From positions 186,001 to 250,000 of the forward strand of contig RSEE01000013.1 in the NCBI GenBank assembly GCA_003971905.1: 64,000 bases of DNA. The letters are read 5' to 3'. A program made the position numbers and the translations under genes. Position 1 is the first letter of the stretch; every line of letters begins with the position of its first letter. The notes beneath the pieces are model-generated. The model saw nothing but the letters and a program-made list of their open reading frames with translations. It did not search any database and was not told the DNA's origin. Below, piece by piece: positions 58,463 through 64,000 of the stretch. Origin of the DNA: Moniliella sp. 'wahieum' (Eukaryota > Basidiomycota > Moniliellomycetes > Moniliellales > Moniliellaceae).

Positions 58463-59044
58463 ATGGCTGGCGGGTTAGCTGCTTTTGCACATCAACCACT
58501 CTCGAAGAATTCCACGGCCATGACGAGCGCTCTTCCCATTATCGTCCGCCCAGCGACCGAGGCGGATCTTCCTCAACTCCTTGCCATCCACAACCATGCG
58601 ATTGTGACCTCCACTGCACTGTACGACCTGGAGCCGGTCGATTTGGCCAATCGACAAGCCTGGTTTGCCAGCCGCGTTGAAGCGGGCCAGCCAATCCTGG
58701 TCGCCTGTCCCCCCGAAGACGAGAAGGACGTGCTGGGGTATGCGACGTACGGACCTTTCTGCAGTAAGGCCGGGTACGCCTACACGGCCGAGCACAGTGT
58801 TTATGTTCGCTCTGACGCCCAGGGACGCCGGATAGGCTCGACGTTGCTCCGAGCGCTCCTCCAGGCGGCTGATGCCAACCAGATCCATACCCTTGTGGCT
58901 CGGATTGATGCGAAGAACCAAACGTCGCTCACGTTGCATGATCGGTTTGGGTTTGTCCGGGTGGGCACACTACGCCAGGCCGGACGCAAGTTTGATCAGT
59001 GGCTCGATGTGGTCCTGGTTCAGCGTATGGCCCCGGCACCCTAG
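58463..59044 (+). CDS. GNAT acetyltransferase, phosphinothricin/L-amino-acid N-acetyltransferase type
   Basis: An intact, intronless gene. The fold starts at IVRPATEADLPQLLAIHNHA, followed by TSTALYDLEPVDLANRQAWF, LGYATYGPFCSKAGYAYTAE, HSVYVRSDAQGRRIGSTLLR (the QGRRIG acetyl-CoA loop) and LHDRFGFVRVGTLRQAGRKF. These are the family marks of Pat/Bar and MnaT-like enzymes, which acetylate free amino groups of glutamine-like or other amino-acid analogues using acetyl-CoA in the cytosol. Bacterial relatives begin near the second ATG at 58520 (MTSALPIIVRPA), so translation may start there; the ATG at 58463 adds 19 residues. It is one of the few genes here with no frame change. The close match to bacterial family motifs makes transfer from bacteria possible. 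Confidence 0.88.
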   Translation: MAGGLAAFAHQPLSKNSTAMTSALPIIVRPATEADLPQLLAIHNHAIVTSTALYDLEPVDLANRQAWFASRVEAGQPILVACPPEDEKDVLGYATYGPFCSKAGYAYTAEHSVYVRSDAQGRRIGSTLLRALLQAADANQIHTLVARIDAKNQTSLTLHDRFGFVRVGTLRQAGRKFDQWLDVVLVQRMAPAP

Positions 59045-60043
59045 AAGATGCCTCCTTCGTACTTGGAAAGCCCGATCCAAGCAAGTACACGTGGAGGCAG
59101 CAATATTCCTCCGATTCCCAATTGCTTTTTGACAGCGTCACCTGCATTGACAGGGACGCCCCACATCTCGCCCGCGCCTCCTCCCCCCAAAAGTGTAGAG
59201 GTGGCAACAAGATAAAAGCATCCCACGCAGCCATATCATTCTCTTCCTCGTTACGAACGTCACTATATGAACACAACCAGGCAAGGCTGTGCCAACTGAA
59301 AACGAATTCCTCTTCGGCCCAGAGCTAGTCAACGATTAGTGTCGATCGCCCCCTTCATGCCTCAGCGCCTCAGCATGGCCAAGTCTGCTACGCTGGAGTC
59401 TAAAGCAAGGTACGAGGCGTATCGATCGCCATAGCGTCAGTCCGCAGTACTGCGTATAAGTGCCAATGGTCCTGCGCGCTAGGGAGCTGGGGGGTTACCG
59501 ATTACCGATTAGGCCTAAGGCTTAGGCCTTAGGAGGAATCGAACATGTCGTGCGACATCCGGGAGCACTAAGCCCTGCCGGAAAAAATCATGTCTTGTCT
59601 TCGCCGAACGTTCAACGTTCATCGATCGTTCATCACGCATCACGTGATGCGTCGCGTCAACGTTGACCGCGTTGACCAGTACAAAAAATATTTTGCGCCC
59701 CATCCAATCTCCAACCAGGACGTTCCGGTATAGTACTCACTCAAAGATGCCAAACCCCATTGTAGCTGTTTCTGCTCCTTCCCTACATTGTCAACGTGGG
59801 CACTCTACTCATTTCCAACGCGGGCCGAACCTTGGCAGAGATGGGGCCCAACGGGGTAGATTTCAAATAGAGACGGGAGTTCACATGTCACATGAGCGCA
59901 AGAAATAACTAATGACGCCTCCCAAAGACCAACTCAAAGGGTAAGGTGTTTGCAAGCGAAAAACAAAGAACGCGGGGGGGGTTAGGGGGAGGGGCAGGGG
60001 GGGGAGGGGAGATGGGGCAAAAGTCCATGAAATAGGAGCCGGT
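59045..60043. other. intergenic, palindrome-rich
   Basis: No gene is supported. Chained motifs include CCTCAGCGCCTCAGC near 59360, GGCCTAAGGCTTAGGCCTTAGG near 59512-59533 and TCACGTGA near 59640. The right end is 3' flank of the secreted-protein gene. Confidence 0.5.
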
Positions 60044-61063
60044 TTACGGGTCCTTGATAGCCGGGCCGTTGGTGACCGACGCGTGGGCGCGGCAGTTGGA
60101 GCTCGAGCCGGCAGGCTGGGCCGAAGGGGTGGGGTCGTTACCCTGGTACCAGGTGCTGGTACCGTACACGCCCGGCGGGCTGCCCGACTCACCATCGCAT
60201 TGCTCAAACGAGTTGCCGTACGAGGCGGGCTCGTTCCAGTAGCAGCCCATCTCGTCGTAAATGTGCGGGCACCACTTCCGGGCGTTGTCCGACTCGCCAA
60301 AGCAGGCACGGAAGCAGTACTCGTTGTCCGAGATGAAGGATTGCCACTCGGGCAAACGCTCCCAGTTGCCAGTACGGGTGCGGCTGAACACAAGCCCACC
60401 CACCGGGTTGCCCGAGCCCGTGGCACCGTGCGGGTCCAGCTCGCCACCCTCGTCGCCGCTTTGCACGTTGACCGAGGTAAAGTCGCCGTGGCCGGTGACC
60501 TGGACAAAGTCGGGGGTCTGGAGGAAGTGGGCACCGTGGATGGTACCGTCGGGGATGAGACGCGTACCGTATCCCGACTGCAAAAGAGAGAATAAGATGA
60601 TGTGGCATTAGTAGTGTCCTCCGTATAGGAGCGGTGGAGTAGCCCAGAAACCGCGCAGAGGGGGGGAAGGGGAGGAGAGAGGATAGACAAACCTTGGTGC
60701 AGTAACTAATCAGCGACGCCTCCTGGCCACCAATGGTGCCGTCGTCACCACCCTTGGCCTTGTGCGGGGCCCAGATGCAGAAGTCAAGAACACTGTGGGC
60801 AACGAGGAAAAAGGGATCAGCAACAGGCGGAGCAGGCGGCGAAAGGGAAGGTGCATACCTGTTGATGTACGCGTTCTGGCAGTGCCCGTTGGGCGTCGAA
60901 GCGCCGTAGCGCTGGGTGCAGTCGTTCCAGCCAAACTGGCCGCCGGACGCATCGACCTGGGCAGGCAGGTTGCGGGGTCCTGGTACTTGCCGTTGTACTG
61001 GTCCTGGGCAAGGACCGTGGCGGAGCTCGCAGCGAGGACAGAGAGGAGAGCGCGCAGTTGCAT
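60044..61063 (-). CDS. secreted Cys-containing protein, fungal glycoprotein-like family
   Basis: The ATG at 61063 starts a signal peptide (MQLRALLSVLAASSATVLAQ). Introns at 60858-60793 (66 nt) and 60692-60578 (115 nt) keep the frame. The mature protein, about 280 residues, has scattered Cys (FCIWAPHKAKGGD, SYCTKSGYGTRLIPDGTIHG, NEYCFRACFGESDNARKWC, YDEMGCYWNEPASYGNSFEQC) and a GDEGGELDPHGATGSGNP segment. I recognise this as a conserved basidiomycete secreted family sometimes annotated as macrophage-activating glycoprotein; its biochemical role is not established. A frame change in exon 1 (near 60967) fits one missing base. No GPI-anchor tail is obvious. Confidence 0.75.
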
Positions 61064-64000
61064 GGCCGGGGAAGACAGAAGGAGGGGGAGACTTGGTGGT
61101 GATGGGGGGAGGGGAGCAGACGAGCAGGCGGACTGGCGGGAGGGCAGAATATAAGGGGGCTGTGGCAGACGGCCTGCGCCGGCGCCGATGCTGGGTGTCC
61201 GGCTGAGGCGACGGAGCGCGACGCTCTTGCCCCGTTGCCCCGGCGCAGACAGGCAGGCAGATGGCAGGGCGCAAGTGTCGGGGGCAGGCCCACAGCGGCA
61301 GTGTGTGTGGACGGGTGCGCGCGGGCGGGCGCAGGCCATCATGCATAGTGCATAGCCCAGCCCCAGCGCGTCCAAAAACGGAGACAGGGGAGCAGGCGCT
61401 GCCCAGTGCTGCTGTGCCTGGGGCTGCACGCTGCTGCTGGGCGGCGGCGCGCGCGGCCGATTTTGGAAGGTCGGTGTCGATGCGGAGGGGAGACGGCCTG
61501 GGGCGGATGTACTTACTATTCGAGGGCTACCACTGCGTGCTTATGCTACGTGTGGCCTGGTGGGACGCACCCCAAGTTTCAAGTTGAGGCTCCAGGTTAG
61601 TCAAGCTGCTTCAAGCTGCAATACTCCAGGACCCCCAGGCGGCGGTGCGAACGGGACAGAGGCTTGGATGCAGGGTCGCCAGGGTCGCCTCTCAATGAGT
61701 TCGATGATCGATGGCTGCATGCCGCCCATCCCACACGGGCGCAGTGCCTAGTGCACCCCAAAACAATAATGCAGGATCATGATGTGCATGATGCATGATG
61801 CATGATGCATGATGCATGATGCATGATGCATGATGACTAGTAGAGCTAGTAGCTGCTCGTTGCCGCGCTACCAGTTACTAGCTTTACTAACGCGCGCGTA
61901 CTAACGATGGACCATGATCGATCGCTGATCGACGATCGTCCGCCGCGGTTGTGTTTCCCAGCGGTTGGCGGCCTTCGGTGGCCTCCTTCAGCAAGATTAC
62001 ATGTGACAGGGAGCTCCTCGCCTCAGCGCTCAGCGCCTCAGCTTCAAGCTCCAAGCTTCAAGCTTCAAGCCCAGTGTTTGATGCTTAGTTTTGCTGCGTT
62101 GGCATGTCGCCCTCTGTCCTGCTTTGCACACCGCCGACGATGAATGGATCGGCATTGCGAGGTTCACGCGCCGCTGCTACATCATGCATCATCCATCGTC
62201 TATCTGATCCCAGAGCGTCCTTGGCCGCATGGGTGGCAGGCGCGCGGTGTGTGCGGTGGGTGTGCCAGCGCCGACCCCCCCAGCACGGCTCCAGTCTCAC
62301 CTGTCGCATCTAGTTGGCAGTCCTATCTTGGGCGGGGATCGTCGTCCGTGTCGCCTCGCCTCCGGCACGAGTGGCCTGCCGCTGCGAGCGCCGCGGATTG
62401 GATCGCACATTTTAGAGCTGCGAGCAAGCAGCTGCACTGCCGCTCCGCCACGCACGGCAGCACTCTCCACCCCTGGCCCCCTCGGGTTGGCGCGAAGCCG
62501 ACGATGGGTGATGCATGATGCCTACATGATCGATGATCGCCATCCAGCAGCGCTTAGCGCTTCGCTTCTTAGTATTTGCGCGTATTCGCGCGGGAATTGC
62601 CGGCCGAAAAGGCCATGCCATTCGGGGGGGCATGCACGTGACAACCAACACGTACGACATACCCGTCGTTACGCATTCTCAGTATTCAGTTGTGCGTTAC
62701 GAGGCCCTCACGGGACCTACACCCTTCTCTGTTGGTCCGCCCCAGCAGGTCCCAGCCTATCTTCGTGCTGGCAGCGACGATCCTCGATCCACGGCCATCT
62801 TTCCCCTCTTGTCCACCGTTCCATATATAGTCCACCATCCCATCGCCCACGCTCCCCACCGTTCCAGCATGCAGCATAGGTTAACATTCCATCATATTCA
62901 GTGTGGCGTAGCACGCCGTTCCGTTGTCATTACAGTAGCAGGAAAGCATGGCAGTCAGTAGCAGGAAAGCGGGGACGATGTATCACCCACAGAGGTTCAG
63001 GTGGCCGAAAAGATATACACAGCGTCAGGGCGCATTCTGTACCTGTTATCACGGACGGGCGCAGGCAGAGGGCCCGCCCCCGGAGGGTTTAGGCGTATAA
63101 CCCCTTGGAGGTCCTAAGGTCGACTCATGATAGTTACGCGCTTGGTTTCATTGGTGGGTCCGAGGGGGCTAGGGACAAGGAGAGGCCTCTATGCGTATAG
63201 CAGAGGCGGCTACAGGTGTGGCAAGGCTGCGTAGCTCCGGCTTGGACGGCAGTAGCGTGTCTGAAGCCTTCAGGCTCAGGGACGGGGAGGAAGCAGCGGA
63301 CGGCCTACGCTGCTGGACTGAAGCGGGACTGGGACTGGGGGCGGCATGGCTGATGTAGGCGGGATCACACGCGGCTGAACTGAACTGGACTTGGACTGGG
63401 GAACAAAGACTTGAAGACGGGAGCTGGAGGAAGAACTAAGAGGAGGAGTTGCCTGTACTGATCTGAGATGAGATCAGATCGAAGCTGACCGGCCTGACTC
63501 CATGACCAACCTGGTGACGGGGCTAGCAAGGTGAAGGGCGCGCGTAGGCTCCATGACGTTTGTTATGTGATACGACGGAGAGCTAGGTCCGGCTTATCGA
63601 TCGATAGCAGACCCCTGAGGACCTGACTCTTGGTTACTGCTCCGTCTGGAAACCCCGCCGAGTGATCCTTCTTGACCAGGATGGGCCACCGTATCAGCCA
63701 TGCTTCCGTTAACCACATGACTACTGTCCACCAGCGTTGATCGTTAACTGTAGACACTACAGCCACTGTTCCACCCGTCGTGGGATGCTACCGCACAGCC
63801 ACTGTTTCCATCGTCCATGCCATGGCATGGGGGGCAACGCGGTGACGGCCAAGTTACATTTACGGGGCGCTCCGGTTATCTACGGACTCAAAGAGCCGCA
63901 TGTCGTACTCTAGACATCTCATCCAAACACGCCTCAGTGTCCGGTTAGACTGGCGAGAGAGATCCAGTGGACGCGTGTTATCCATGCTGCGGATATCATC
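61064..64000. other. non-coding right end of window
   Basis: No supported gene in 2.9 kb. It holds the 7-bp microsatellite at 61786-61835, GATC-rich palindromes at 61905-61940, a CTCAGCG/AAGCTT chain at about 62018-62075, and otherwise unremarkable sequence. The first 150 bases probably include the promoter of the secreted-protein gene. Confidence 0.5.
61786..61835 (+). repeat. microsatellite, 7-bp unit GCATGAT, about 7 copies
   Basis: GCATGAT repeats without interruption. The overlap of ATGCAT and CATG makes the array rich in short palindromes. Confidence 0.9.

Noticed and set aside
61786-61835. Short regular repeats that could suggest a CRISPR array
   Set aside because: The units are 7 bp with no spacers, and the sequence is eukaryotic; it is a microsatellite.

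Overview
The window looks like nuclear DNA of a basidiomycete fungus. The genes are split by short GT-AG introns (about 50 to 165 bases) with CTAAC/CTGAC-like branch sites, promoters are pyrimidine rich, and the products include typical fungal scaffold, cell-cycle and assimilation proteins. I cannot place it below the phylum with confidence.

Layout. 1-7500: an RS-rich protein running off the left edge, a doubtful small gene, an MFS transporter of the allantoate/Dal5 type and a secreted protein of unknown function. 7600-9000: a repeat island with a possible non-autonomous Helitron, a solo LTR and a 71-bp duplication. 10251-12951: a Bem1/Scd2 polarity scaffold. 12950-26500: a gene-poor block with two more LTR copies, an old Ty1/copia remnant and a young Ty1/copia element with near-identical LTRs. 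26500-34800: an Ecl1-like zinc-motif protein, a candidate membrane protein, a conserved hypothetical protein and an F-box-like protein. 35374-61063: the gene-dense core, with sulfite reductase (MET5), DNA polymerase zeta (REV3), an M1 aminopeptidase, SKP1, a Gin4/Hsl1-type kinase, tRNA-Ile(UAU), a PWI-domain splicing factor, tRNA-Arg(ACG), a phosphinothricin-acetyltransferase-like enzyme and a secreted glycoprotein-like protein. 61064-64000: non-coding, with microsatellites.

Functionally the core is ordinary housekeeping: sulfate assimilation, translesion synthesis, peptide turnover, SCF ubiquitin ligase, polarity and septation, and pre-mRNA splicing. REV3 and the aminopeptidase are divergent and share a 270-bp promoter. 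SKP1 and the F-box-like protein could meet in one SCF complex, but that is inference.

Most host genes change reading frame with no room for an intron. Wherever I could resolve the junction, the break is one base in or beside a G, C, T or A run, and usually a missing base. This points to uncorrected long-read errors rather than pseudogenes. Gene ends are therefore given as the span of the recognisable coding sequence. I did not find a convincing new biological system. The best leads are the Helitron-like unit, the chained short palindromes between genes, and the LTR family with clean target duplications.
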